Source: Cymbomonas tetramitiformis (lineage: Eukaryota; Chlorophyta; Pyramimonadophyceae; Pyramimonadales; Pyramimonadaceae). Taken from it: DNA of 64,000 nucleotides. The translations under genes and the position numbers were made by a program. The stretch spans positions 32,272 to 96,271 of the forward strand of contig LGRX02035487.1 of the NCBI GenBank assembly GCA_001247695.2. The letters are read 5' to 3'. Shown piece by piece: positions 53,671 through 64,000 of this stretch. Positions within the stretch are counted from its first letter, which is position 1; the number at the start of each line of letters is the position of its first letter. The notes beneath the pieces were generated by a model. The model was not told the DNA's origin. It was given only the letters and a program-made list of their open reading frames with translations, and did no database searches.

Positions 53671-54330
53671 TTATAGGCAGGCAGGGCAAAGGAACACTGT
53701 GCTAAAAAACATACAAATGTTCTTTGTCTTTTTGTTGTACTGCTTACGCAGGGAAGACATGGCGGACAGGCGTCCCCAAATCCGCGTCACGTTCACACCC
53801 TCGAACTCCGGGGCACTCTGGATGGCGTCGATAACCACAGGCAACTTCTTCTTGTCCTGACGGGGGTCGTCGAAAGTGTACATAGACCCCTTGCTGTCAA
53901 CATTCAGGTGTTGCCTAACAACAGCGCGGATGATGCCGTTCTGCAAGAGCGTGAAGGGCTGGTACGGCTTTTTCGGTCTGGTCCTCTTGGGGGCCGTGAG
54001 GGCCGTGCGGGACTGTACACCTCCTCGTCGCGGGACAATGGCCTCGTCCGTAGGTTCGGGAGAGGGTTGCGGTGCCGGAGCCAGATACACCTGCAAATTG
54101 GCATCACTAGTGAGTATCTCGGCCATAACCATGTCGGAGGCCATGATATGGGTCGCCTGGTCCATAAAAAGCCTATCCATCGAGTCACCGCCAAAATGTC
54201 TACGAACAAGAGAGGCCAACATCTCAGCAGTGATGTTTGCAGGAATCGCAAGGCTGGTGTCTGCCTCAGTTGCATTCCCAAAGGAACATACGGGTGTAAC
54301 AGTCAAAGTTTTAAAGCGGGGTGCCGCCAT
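53671..54330 (-). CDS. Uncharacterised protein, probably accessory ORF of a DNA transposon
   Basis: Open from ATG at 54330 (MAAPRFKTLTVTPVCSFGNA). A first half of about 100 residues (LASLVRRHFGGDSMDRLF, DQATHIMASDMVMAEILTSD) is followed by a Pro/Arg linker and a C-terminal helical part (NGIIRAVVRQHLNVDSKGSM, FEGVNVTRIWGRLSAMSSLR). Possible donors are GTAAGC after SSL and GTATGT nine codons on. It is divergently oriented to the Tnp2-type relic at 55240-57401, as ORF pairs in such transposons often are; membership is inference. Confidence 0.5.
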   Translation of the reverse strand: MAAPRFKTLTVTPVCSFGNATEADTSLAIPANITAEMLASLVRRHFGGDSMDRLFMDQATHIMASDMVMAEILTSDANLQVYLAPAPQPSPEPTDEAIVPRRGGVQSRTALTAPKRTRPKKPYQPFTLLQNGIIRAVVRQHLNVDSKGSMYTFDDPRQDKKKLPVVIDAIQSAPEFEGVNVTRIWGRLSAMSSLRKQYNKKTKNICMFFSTVFLCPACL

Positions 54331-54848
54331 GATGATTCTCAAAGTGATGCCCTGCCTGATGCTGTCGAGTTCAAATACGGGAGGATGAGGATATCTGACC
54401 TGGACTGCCGTATCTTCCGTACTCCAGCTAGCATGCCCGATACTCCTGCTGTGACCAATAACATTACTAGAAGAGATTTTCCACCAAATATATATATATA
54501 TATATATCTGAAGCGTATCCACGATATTTCCAACTACAGCAAGAGTGCAGGCAGGTCCAACAATGCAAGAGATGCTTGCTTGCTCGCTTCAACTCGTAAC
54601 TCCTTGGAATGCTGGTTGATTGTTGGATGTCGGTTGGTGGCTGGGGGCCGCGTAGCGTTGAACGTGTCACGATACCGCAATTAGAAATCGAGATCGTGAT
54701 CCAGACATGCAATCCAACGGTTTGACAATACATGTAAATAAAACGGTCACCTGTAACGGTCGGCACAGATGGCATCTTGTTGACTTGCGGTCCACATCCA
54801 AGTATAAGCTATTCTTGAGCAGCGCAGAAGCGACAGGGTCGACCATTC

Positions 54849-55196
54849 TTGAGTAGTAGTCAAGTAGTGTCCTGCTCCTCGATAAAAAACAAGCAGGCGC
54901 TTGTCGTAACGATGCCTGTTGCAACTAGAATGACGCTTGATTTACTGACGCTAGTATGCCTACTGGTCAGCATGCTGCCCGCAGCGATAGGCATGCGCGG
55001 CATAGGAAGAATGGTGGCAATGATGACGGGAGCTCCGCAGCCCGTGCAGCCCATGTCGCAACAGACGCAGGTGGATAACAGCGCCTCTCCAATTTCCTTT
55101 GAGGTTTCTGACACTGATGAGGAGTTTGAAGTCGTTAGCGGTGTTATTTTGGACGGTTCCGACCGCCTGACGTCTCTGCTGCAGCGTCTTACTTAG
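54849..55196 (+). CDS. Short ORF with a hydrophobic segment, uncharacterised
   Basis: 115 residues. A hydrophobic helix (LDLLTLVCLLVSMLPAAIGM) is followed by a Gln/Pro stretch and an acidic part (SFEVSDTDEEFEVVSG). It ends 40 bp before the first transposase block and may be its N-terminal exon. No family recognised. Confidence 0.4.
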   Translation: MSSSQVVSCSSIKNKQALVVTMPVATRMTLDLLTLVCLLVSMLPAAIGMRGIGRMVAMMTGAPQPVQPMSQQTQVDNSASPISFEVSDTDEEFEVVSGVILDGSDRLTSLLQRLT

Positions 55197-55239
55197 TCTC
55201 ATAGATGGGGGCGAGGATAGCCTGAAGCAGCCTAAGTGG

Positions 55240-57401
55240 ATGCGGTTTCCGGGAACTGCAACGCAAAGCATCTCCGATTTTTCAACTGTCACTGAATCCT
55301 GGGCTAAGCGAGGCAATTATCCTTTGTCAGCGAGTTCCAGTCGGTCTGTTGCTTTTGAAGCCAGCCGTGTGCTTCAATTTAAATCTGAGAGTAATATCCC
55401 ACGGCCATCCATAGACAATTTCCTGAAGGGCACGTATGATCTCATGCTGGAAATTGATGGAGCCAACTTGTATCCACCCTCTTTGTACGCTTGTAAGGAA
55501 GTCGTCTGGGTGTCCCGCCATTGGCTGACTTTACGGTTCCAGTTGTTGCTGGCATATCTGACTGGATATATTTTGGCGTGGAATACGTGATGCAGGAGCT
55601 TTTCCTGGATCCGATGTTCGTCAGCAACCTCTACCAGGACCGACTCCGACCGGAGTACGACGCATGGGGCGGACGCCACATTTCTCAGGTCCACGACCCC
55701 GCCCAAGTGGCAAGTGATCTTTTCCATCCTGATAATGGGTTGTATGAACTTGGACTAGATTGGGCACAGCCTTTTGAATGGAAGACCTACAGTTGTTTAG
55801 GCCTTATCTTTTTACGTTCCTGGAACCTGCATGGCTGCATGCGATCGAAGTCGCGTTTTTTAAATGCCTCGCTATTATCCCGGGGCCGAGTGAGCCCCCT
55901 AGTACTTCGCCAAATGAAGAAGGTCATTGTTTTCAGACTTACGTGGATCGCATCGTCGACGATTTCACACGTCTCTGTACTGGCTTCAAGTGACCGACGC
56001 AAACGGTCGGTCTTTTAACCATATCCCCTTCCTGGTTGCATGGTCTGTCTGCAGATACTCCGGCTGGCGCGAAGATAAAAACGTGGGAAGGACACGCGGG
56101 AGTTTTCGGGTGTGACCGATGCTGTTTTCAAGGAATTTGGTATCACGGCGCAGTACGTTGGCTGGGATACTTGGAGCGGTCGGCTCAATACATCCTGCAT
56201 GGTAACGACGAGATGTGGCACGCCAGGGATGCTCCAAGGTACAACGCCAAAGTTCTCAAACGTCTCAGTGAAAGTGACGCCCCACACCGACCTTTTACAC
56301 TCCTTTCGCGACTTTCTGAGCTGGATACTTTTGATCTCGTGCACAGCGTCTTAATTCCTGTGTGTCACAAATTCACCGAGGGCGTCGTCAAGAGTTTTTT
56401 ATCAGGATACACGCGGACATGTCGAAAAAAACAAAATCGATCGTCACTAATAGGGTAGCAGTTCTACGTGGCTCTGCCATTTTTGGCAAATATTCTTCCC
56501 GCGAAATTGCAAACCCGGTTTTGCACCTGTTATCTCACTCATTCGAGCAACTTAAGTCTTTAATATGCGGGTATGGAATTTACCTATACCGAGGCCTTTT
56601 AAAGCCATACCAATGGCATTTGTTGCTCTTGCTGCATAATATAGCAGTATGTGTATATTTTCTGTGCCGTCGGTTCAAGCGGTGTGAGTTGCTTCGTCGT
56701 AAAGTGCAGAGTTGGTTGGATGACTTTGCGAAACTATCTGAAAAATATTTTTCAGTCTCGTTTTTTACCCACAACTTGCACCAAGTTATAGCACACCTGC
56801 TGGATCAAGAAGACTTTTTGGGCTGACTTCTTACATTATGGAAAGCTGGGTCGAGCGTTGTATGCAGTTTGCAAAGCGCGTGACCCGGTATCACGCCACA
56901 AAGGACCCCCACAAAGTGATCGCCAACTACATTCTCATGCAGAGTGCGATCCTTCGCCAGTCACATTCCTACGGGAATTCCACAGTTTCTGGAAAAGCTT
57001 ATGCCCCGCGCATGTTTCTCAAAGAAACCGTTGAGAGTGTATCTCTACGTTGCGGCCAGCTTCCGGTTGTTTGTATGGCTGACGGTGTGCGTTATTATCG
57101 AAAGTTTTTCTCATCCGGTGATGTCTACGATAGTCGTCAACGTCCGTTGGTGTATTTTGACGGTCCCGTGTACGGGACGTTGCTTGCTTTTGTAGTTATC
57201 GAGAACAGGGCACTTGCTCTCATCGATGAAGTACAACACACTTGTGATGCAGGCGGGCTCATTTCAGTACAGTTCCGAGTGGAGTTTGAGGTGAGTGGTC
57301 GAATGCTGGTTGCAGTTGACAGGATAATATCTGTCGTGGACTACATATGGCCTGATGACCCTAATGATATATATCCATCACCAGTGCTTGGTTATCCATA
57401 G
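55240..57401 (+). pseudogene. Tnp2-type (EnSpm/CACTA-superfamily) transposase, frame-broken
   Basis: Successive plus-strand frames follow the order of Tnp2-family transposases: SDWIYFGVEYV... and GLYELGLDWAQPFEWKTYS with GLIFLRSWN (55521-55860), then in another frame IIPGPSEP and YVDRIVDDFTRL (to 55993), then DTPAGAKIKTWEGH and GVFGCDRCCFQGIWYHG (56036-56200), a diverged VHSVLIP...FTEGVVKSF stretch, and C-terminal blocks to 57401 (MESWVERCMQFAKRVTRYHA). Family members have GLFxDWxxPF, GIIPGPKEP and a D-PA-K-x-GFxGH-x-C-x-C motif at these places. At least one frameshift near 55865 and further breaks make it non-functional as sequenced, unless some breaks are introns. CACTA-type termini were not located. 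Confidence 0.7.
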
Positions 57402-58713
57402 CTTACTTCACCCGTACGTAAAATAGGTGTGATTTCTCTGCGTGTGAAACAAATTTGAGCGGCATTCTGTGCGCGCTATGCGGTGTAGCCCACAGTAGTA
57501 TTGTAATATACTTTTAACACACCTTTAACACATAATGCGTTTGTATTGTATGCTGTGCGTTTTAACTGGCTCATAGAAGTAGTATTAGTTGAACTTTCAG
57601 CATGAAATGCCAATTCTTTCATATGTGTTTGCAATATTGAACATGCTTTTCACATACCCAGCTAGTATCTGTGCTGCTTAAATGCTGTGAATTCCTCTCG
57701 GTACATCAATAGTCACTGAAAATGTTTGCTACAAATTTCAGCATACAGTGACATTGGTTTCCCTTCCTTTCCATATCATTCTCACACCTTTGTAATATTT
57801 ATGTTTTTGATATGCCCTTCATATATTCTTCACGAATTTTTAATGCATTCTTCACACAATATTACTATGTTCACATATCATATACGTATTCGGTATGCAA
57901 CATGCATATCTGTAAAACTATTCGGTGCAAATCCGAAAGGCATGTACAACCTCCGGGCATGTCAAATAGTCGCATAGGGTTTTTTCAGGAATCGCCCTGA
58001 AAATTCGACTTTACGCGAAATGCGATTACTCCCTCGTTACTTGGCCAAATCGGTTCAAATTTGGCGCAGATTGGACCCCAAAGAACCCTCTAGAACGCCC
58101 TAATCTCGGTTTAGCTAATTAATGTGTAACACCCTAATTATGTGTTACATAGTGACCTATGGGTGTTTTCCGCGTTTTAGGTGGGTCAGAGCCTAAATCT
58201 GCCATTCGCAGAAGGGGGCATGGTATCGCCTAAGGGGTTCAGATTCCGTCGACCCAGTTGCTATCGAGTCTTGGTAGCGATTGGTCCGATATGCACCGGC
58301 GTAGTTACATCCATTTGCCACTGCATCCTTAAAATCCAGTGAAATCGGCCGATCGTTGCATGACGGTCGCACGCGATGACTGAAACACTCGATATAAATG
58401 TGTTTAGGGGCGAAGTGAAGAGGGGAGAAGTGGGTTCGGATCGGATGGTCATGGTGAAAAACGCCGGACGCCTCATCCTCGAAGGTACAAGCAAGGAATG
58501 CATAGAACCCTACATGTGTCATTTTAAACGGCACTGTCTCTCTTAAGAGGCATGTAATTAGCACATAAATCGGTAGTGCCCTAGAAATATATATCTAGCA
58601 TGCAAACCGTCGTGTATGCCCTCGTGCTGCATTACATTGGTAGTGCCTAGGCGAGTGACCACTTCGTAGTAAGGTAGTGTCATGGAGAGTACAATATTAG
58701 GTACCCTATAGTA
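57402..58713. other. A+T-rich stretch, nothing recognised
   Basis: Between the transposase relic and the target duplication of the next LTR element. Short words (CATAT, ACACACC) recur, but there is no ORF, RNA gene or clear repeat structure. Confidence 0.55.
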
Positions 58714-58718
58714 GTATC

Positions 58719-58961
58719 TGCGAGGAAGACAGATCCGCTGTCCGGCTAAGCTCGCTGAGCATCAAACTGATAATCACATAACTAGTGTCTGGCCGAGGCT
58801 TTATGCTTTCGGAAACCCAGACAATGAAACAATGACTGTACTACTGTACTGTACTACTATACAGTACAGTGCTAGGATGTCACGGACACGATACGGAAGC
58901 AGGGTCAGGCTAGGGGCTAGTCAGAGCCCATAATAACTAAGCCTAAACCCGAAGTCCAACA
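58719..58961 (-). repeat. 3' LTR of the 58.7-kb element
   Basis: Plus-strand start TGCGAGGAAGACAGATCCGC, end GAAGTCCAACA. It has a longer CTGTACTACTGTACTGTACT tract than its partner. Confidence 0.88.
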
Positions 58962-59474
58962 CACCACCCGTGGGTGTGACTACCTAGCAAAGCAGGTACA
59001 GGATATACAGCCACGAGATAATAAACAAACACCTAACATTCACTTCGGTGGAAACCGATCACTTCTAGCTGGGTGCCGGGGTCTTGACCCGGCCATCCCA
59101 CTACTGGGCTAAAGCTAATCAAGCTGCCAGGACAATCGAAGTAAACTCAGCCACTTTGAGGCTGGTCAGCAGGGCTGAGTTCAGCGGTCGGGATGCAAGC
59201 ACGGAAGAATCCCGAAGTGAATTGCAAGCTGTCTGTTTTAAATTGAGCACCACCAGACCCAAGCGGGCAAGGTGGATTGACAGCAGAAAGTAAAGCAACC
59301 GAAGAACTGAAACAAGTAGAATCCCACGGCGGCTTGAGCATTGAAGAAAGAGACAAAAGAACTCCATCATCTGGCGGCCAATCACGGATTCCTGCAGCAC
59401 CAAGTGGTGGAATCGAAGCAAAGAGATCTCCAGTAGACCGACGGGCGGTGGCTCCGGGCTCAACCAGGCCCCTG

Positions 59475-61328
59475 TCACCACCGCCCACGGCAACCAGAGA
59501 TGCCGCAGCGCCGGCCAGTAGAGAGCAACAAAGCACCGAAGACATTAATGCACACCGGAGAAAGCTCGGCGGAGTCCGGGGACGGTACAGTCAGACTGCC
59601 ACCGGCCGCTGGCAATGCTCCCCCGTCAGAGTCATGCCCAAGAGTGCCGAAAGAGTCAAAAGCCACTCGCTGCCCGCCGCCAGAGTCGTTGTCGGAGCCT
59701 TGGTCATTGTCAGAGCCTTCAGAGCCAATGTCAGAAGTCTCAATCCTCATGCCAGCAAACAGCGGAGCCGGTGCAGAGTCGCTGAGCTGGAGTGACGGGA
59801 CAGAGCCAGGCAAGCCGAGAGAGCCAGGGACGACTACTGGCGGGCCATGAGCCGCAGGCACACCACCAGCCACGAGTGCAGAGGGATGCCGAACCGCAGG
59901 CGGTGGCGGAATCGAGCCCCGCGCATCCGAGTGGAATGTGGCCAGACCAAACTGAGCCATGCCGTCATCGCCAGCCGCCGCATCCTGAGCGGAAGCCGCC
60001 GCATCCTGAAAGTGCCGCAGAGATGTGGGCTCAGCCGTCACAAAAGAACATGCTGACAGCTCGCACACCTCTGGGCGACCCTCCATCGCGCAGAGCGACT
60101 CGAAGGCATGCTCATCCCCAGCGTCATAGAAACGCTGGAAACGAACAGCCAGACAGTCAGTCTCATAGTCCTCAACTGCACCACAGTAGTGGGCAGACTG
60201 AGGACCGCCGTTGGGGCATTCAGCATGCCAGTGCTTCAAACCACTTTGTGCACACTCCGCATTTCTGCAGTGAGGCACGAAGGCACCGCTCTTCTTGTCA
60301 AACGAGACAGGAGGAGCGGTGCCAAGTGGCTTAACACCAGCACGATGATGCTTAGCAGCAGAGCGGGTAAGGTGCTTGCCCGCAGGCGGTGCCCCTTCCC
60401 GCTTCTGCCGCTTTAGGTCACGAATGTCCTGCTGCATGCGCTCCAGCTGCTTCTGCAGACTGGACAACGCCGCAGCCAGGTCAGACGCGCCATCGCCGAA
60501 TGACAGAGCAGAGACACGGGTGTCAGAGACTTTCAGGCCGTGGCGGAACTGCTCCCGCACACGAGCCTGAATAGTCAAGAGAGACACGCCCTGCCGCTGG
60601 TCAGCTCGAGCCAAGGAATTAGCCAAGTCACGGTACAACGCCGAATTGCCGAGAGCCTTTAGAAACTGCCGCTTCACCGCGTCCTCTGGCAAGTTGTGGG
60701 AACGCTGAACGTCCCGCAACAGGCCATTGAATTCACGGATGCCACGGTCAGGATCTTCGCTGCTGGGGATGCGAACCGCCAGCAGCGACTCAAAAGAGTC
60801 AAAGGGCTCTGAGCGTTCCTGGAGCATGCGTACCACCTCAAGGGCAGCACGCTTGCCATCTCCAGGAACGTCAGACCCAGAGGCCTCAAGCCAGTCACGA
60901 GCAGGCGAGCCAGGGCGAGCCAGAAACGTCAGAGCCGAAAGCAGCAATTCGCTGCCCTCATGCCTAGCCGCAACAGTCATGTCAGTCAGGTCAAAGAGGG
61001 GAGCAAATGCTTATGACTGGAGCAGGAATTGCGTGCGCAACTCATGCATGAGCTGCGAAAAAATGTCGACTGCGTCGGTTTCCGTTCCAGCGAAGCGTCC
61101 CGATTTGTCCCCAAGTATCTTCGTGGCAACGATCTTGGCAACCCTACTGTCAAAATTTTCGCGAGCAAGCTGTTGACATTTGTCGAGAGTCTCCCTCGCA
61201 GCTGCGGTGGTCGGAACTGGCAGCTGCGGGGTGTGTGGTGTCGCAGTGTGCTGCGCACCCACATCATCAAAAATCGTCTCTAATCTACGGACGCGAGACC
61301 GCGCCATTCTATTTGCTGTGGTAACCAT
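59475..61328 (-). CDS. Gag-like protein of the 58.7-kb element, with one in-frame TAA
   Basis: Frame from ATG 61328 to stop 59475, interrupted once by TAA at 61011-61013; the downstream part can restart at ATG 60980 (501 codons). The upstream part (106 residues) ends MHELRTQFLLQS. The downstream part has a helical capsid-like region (REFNGLLRDVQRSHNLPEDA, KRQFLKALGNSALYRDLANS), a short coiled coil (LQKQLERMQQDIRDLKRQKR) and a CCHC/CCHH-like cluster (CRNAECAQSGLKHWHAEC) resembling, but not spaced as, a gag zinc knuckle. The C-terminal 200 residues are Pro/Ser/Asp-rich. The stop is either a recent mutation or a readthrough site. Confidence 0.72.
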
Positions 61329-61768
61329 GATAGAGAGACAGTGGAGAGAGTCGAGCTAATCAAGGGTGGTGGTATAAAATTGTCACGGCGGCCAGATAAT
61401 CCGTAGAAGTCTCAGCAGAACATATCGAAAATTACAGGTCGTGAGCGGAAAAATGAGAGCGGCCAAAATGTACAACGCGTGGAGCGACCTCGCCAGGGCC
61501 AGTGGCGCACGATGCAAATAAACCCTCGCTGCGACGATACTGCCGTAAAAAAAAAAAACAATCCGTCAACTGCCGATCTCCTGCGCAGCGAAGGCGAGCA
61601 CAATGCGTGCCGCCATCACTGCCATGTCAAAAGGCCATACCGCGAGAATGATACACCACCGCCCAAGTGGGCGCTCAACCCCTCCTACGTCCTACTTAGC
61701 CGAACATGGCAACAGCAAGGCGTTGTGCCATCATCAGAATCACCGGAAAGCCGGTGCGGGCCATAACC

Positions 61769-61998
61769 TGCGAGGAAGACAGATCCGCTGTCCGGCTAAG
61801 CTCGTTGAGCATCAAACTGATAATAACATAACTAGTGTCTGGCCGAGGCTTTATGCTCTCGGAAACCCGGACAATGAAACAATGACTGTACTACTGTACA
61901 GTACAGTGCTAGGATGTCACGGACACGATACGGAAGCAGGGTCAGGCTAGGGGCTAGTCAGAGCCCATAATAACTAAGCCTAAACCCGAAGTCCAGCA
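61769..61998 (-). repeat. 5' LTR of the 58.7-kb element
   Basis: Near-identical to 58719-58961 apart from a 12-13 bp contraction in the CTGTACTACTGTACAGTACA tract and scattered substitutions. Minus-strand sequence just inside is GGTTATGGCCCGCACCGG, the expected primer-binding-site position; I could not match a tRNA. Confidence 0.88.
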
Positions 61999-62263
61999 GT
62001 ATCTAGTATTAGTGACTCCTCGTAGCACTCACCTTTAGCATCGCAGTGTCGCGGTCGCGGTGTCACGCGTTATGACGATGGCACTGCGACCTGCGCCTGA
62101 CTCTCAAACAATCTTTCCTTCGTAATAACTTGGCGGCGCAAGCCGCCAACCCTTACTTGGTAATATTATCCGCACGCCTTGTCCTTCAGCTGCCTGCCAC
62201 TCTGTGGCAGCTGTCGTACCGCCTTCTTTCCCACCTTCATATAGCTAGTATATTTCGGGTTTC

Positions 62264-63097
62264 TCATGACAAGTAACGCCTAACGGCCACGTCGGCGTCC
62301 TCGTTCGAAGCAGGGTTGGGGGTCGGAACAGTCGGTGTCCGCACCGTCGGGCTGTTCCGAACCCCGTCGATAAGCCTCAGCGATGCATCAATGTCGTTGT
62401 CCCTCCGTGAGGGACTTCTTTGCTCTGGTGGTAACACCCATAACTCTGAAAGCCTGATGGGAGGTGGTACGCCGGGGCGCATTCGGGTAATGTCGTGGGG
62501 AAGATGCGACGCCACAGTTACGGAAGGAGCGGTAGAGCCATGCGCGAGCGAGGGGCACTGGAAGACGTCGTCGAGGTCGAAGGTGCTCGAGCCACCAGCC
62601 CAAAAATCGGTAGCAAGCGGGATCAGGGCAAGCGTAATACCGTAAATGAACATTGCGTCGGCTAGGTCCAGGTCGAACCCCCATAGCTGCGGCTCAAAAC
62701 GCTCACCGCAAACAGCTCATCTCAAAATTCCCGCGAGTCCCCAAACGCGCCGTCGCGCACCACATCTCCAAGCGGCTGCTTTAGCCAATCATGGCCAAAC
62801 TAGCCGTGGAATGTAGCGTGGAATGGGTCCACGACCTACTGGAATATCCCGGTTCAAGATATCAGACAACCAGTGAACCAATATAGATAAACTCCTATAA
62901 GAAATAAACCCTAAGCTAGATATACCCGGAACAATCACGGAGTCGGAACGGTCTCGGTCCTAGCTACCTGTGACACCTTGATGTGTCACAGCACGGGCTT
63001 ACGGATCAGTCACAGGTCCAGTGTTGGCTACCTAGGAATCTGTCATAGGGGCCTGCACCGGGACTCCCGGTCAGGGCTGCCTATACAGATTTCAGCA
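62264..63097 (-). mobile_element. 5' fragment of a 44.8-kb-family element: LTR plus gag N-terminus
   Basis: The minus strand carries an LTR (63097-62837), the 5' leader (CATGATTGGCTAA, GTGGTGCGCGACGGCGCGTT) and the first about 130 codons of the gag-like ORF (62653-62264: TFDLDDVFQCPSL, NDIDASLRLIDGVRNSPTVR, PNPASNEDADVAVRRYLS). Homology with 45224-45660 stops abruptly at RRYL. Sequence is diverged from the 44.8-kb copy (many substitutions), so it is older or another subfamily. Confidence 0.85.
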
Positions 63098-63129
63098 TAC
63101 CGATCCCTTAAATCTTAGGCGATACCGAC

Positions 63130-63644
63130 CCTTGACTTTGACACCTTTGAAATCTTCAATCCGACTTGCTGGCACAGAGGTTTTCAGTAGATTAGTGGGA
63201 CCTTATTGCCCGTATGTTTCTGCTCTTGTGCTAGCTAGAGGGTTCCAATTTGTCTATCAGAATAGCATAGTTGGATTAGCAGTTAGACCTTGTCAACCTA
63301 GCTCCTGCCCTAACTAGCAATCTTACATTTCTCACTTGCCTGTCAGTCACCACCCACAGCAGTGCCGGGGTGGTGTGCTGAAATCTGTATAGGCAGCCCT
63401 GACCGGGAGCGGGTCCCGGTGCAGGCCCCTATGACAGATTCCTAGGTAGCCAACACTGGACTGGTGACTGATGATTGTTCGTGCTGTGACACACCAAGGT
63501 GTCACAGGTAGCTTGGTCCGAGACCGTTCCGACTCCGAGACCGTTCCGGGTATATCTAGCTTAGGGTTTATTTCTTATGAGCGAGTCTATCTATATATTG
63601 AGTTCACCGACTGTCTGACATCTTTGGACTAGGATATTCCAGTA
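63130..63644 (+). mobile_element. 3' fragment of a 44.8-kb-family element: 3' tract plus LTR
   Basis: 63130-63375 matches the 3' untranslated tract 48480-48726 (CTAGAGGGTTCCAATTTG, CAGTCACCACCCACAGCAGT, GGGGTGGTG), and 63376-63644 is an LTR in plus orientation. It lies head to head with the minus-strand fragment at 62264-63097, only about 30 bp away, so the two do not form one normal element. Confidence 0.85.
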
Positions 63645-64000
63645 TGGCCTCGATTGAACTTGCAAGCAATTTAAATCGTTGTCGTGGCACTAGCTCAACA
63701 AGCGCCCAAGCGCGGAGCCCAAGGGCGAACCACCGAAGCTTGGAGATCTCGGTCAAAATCCGAGGTGCGTACCCTCTTGGCTGCGATGTGGAGATAGCTC
63801 TCCGGACACGCGCCAAGTTAATATCAATAAGCTACTCTGTACTCGTGTCACTTATTAGTGTCGAGCAGTTGGATTCGGAATTCACTAAATTCAAAATTGG
63901 AAAATTCGGAATTCTGATTGGAAAATTGGAATATTATCGAATTATATAAAAGAACAAAACACGTCAACTGCTCAACAAACTCTACAAGGCGCACGATGAT
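63645..64000. other. Flanking DNA to the window end
   Basis: A short open frame (63644-63949, +) crosses the LTR border and has no recognisable content. The last 100 bp are A+T-rich with GGAAAATTCGGAATT-type words. No gene supported. Confidence 0.5.

Larger units (their letters stand above)
58719..61998 (-). mobile_element. Gag-only LTR retrotransposon (TR-GAG-like), complete, 3.28 kb, minus strand
   Basis: LTRs 61769-61998 (5') and 58719-58961 (3'), TG...CA ends, exact 5-bp target duplication GTATC (58714-58718, 61999-62003). On the minus strand a G-rich CCACGGGTGGTG directly precedes the 3' LTR, closely like the GGGGTGGTG of the 44.8-kb element. The only substantial coding region is gag-like (61328-59475, one in-frame stop). 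With 2.8 kb between LTRs and no reverse transcriptase or integrase, it cannot be autonomous. LTR sequence differs from the 44.8-kb family. Confidence 0.87.

Overview
The window is nuclear DNA of a eukaryote, most likely a green-lineage alga. It has no operons. It carries three intron-rich conserved genes whose exons join in frame at GT-AG (once GC-AG) borders, separated by long stretches of decayed transposable elements, minisatellites and fold-back repeats. Two features point to the green lineage: a plant-type SUVH histone H3K9 methyltransferase (SRA-YDG + pre-SET + SET + post-SET) and a plant-type fused folate enzyme (HPPK-DHPS) behind a presumed organelle presequence. The phylum is inference; a prasinophyte-like alga is my best guess. 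An assembly gap (N) lies at 49768-50435.

Layout. 1-4465 (+): 3' part of the SUVH-type methyltransferase, with a 41-bp minisatellite in one intron. 4466-13500: gene-poor, with several fold-back elements, microsatellites, one uncharacterised acidic ORF (9250-10107, -) and a 170-bp tandem duplication. 13510-15561 (-): exons of a protein-kinase-like gene whose catalytic-loop Asp is replaced by Ala. 16-20 kb (-): weaker exon-like segments of unrecognised gene(s). 20.2-21.4 kb: three fold-back/TIR repeats. 21729-34752 (+): the HPPK-DHPS gene, about 17 exons over 13 kb, introns loaded with minisatellites and a dispersed repeat also present in the SUVH gene. 36306-40834 (-): a complete eight-exon, 861-residue cyclic-nucleotide-binding-domain K+ channel. 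41.7-64 kb: almost entirely mobile DNA.

The mobile half is unusually legible. Two LTR retrotransposons keep both LTRs and exact 5-bp target-site duplications (44824-48978, TCGCC; 58719-61998, GTATC). Both carry only gag-like ORFs and no reverse transcriptase or integrase that I can see, so they look like TR-GAG (gag-only, non-autonomous) elements. Rearranged fragments of the first family sit at 62264-63644. Three short elements with CAGTAA...TTACTG ends and TA target duplications (pogo/Tigger-like MITEs) are inserted elsewhere, one inside the first LTR element and one inside a long inverted-repeat element (41718-44580). A frame-broken Tnp2/EnSpm-type transposase lies at 55240-57401, with two unrecognised opposite-strand ORFs beside it.

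The host genes do not form a functional cluster: chromatin silencing, folate synthesis and ion transport are simply neighbours. The most informative aspect is the nesting and chronology of gag-only retroelements and MITEs, and the way host introns collect minisatellites and a shared dispersed repeat.
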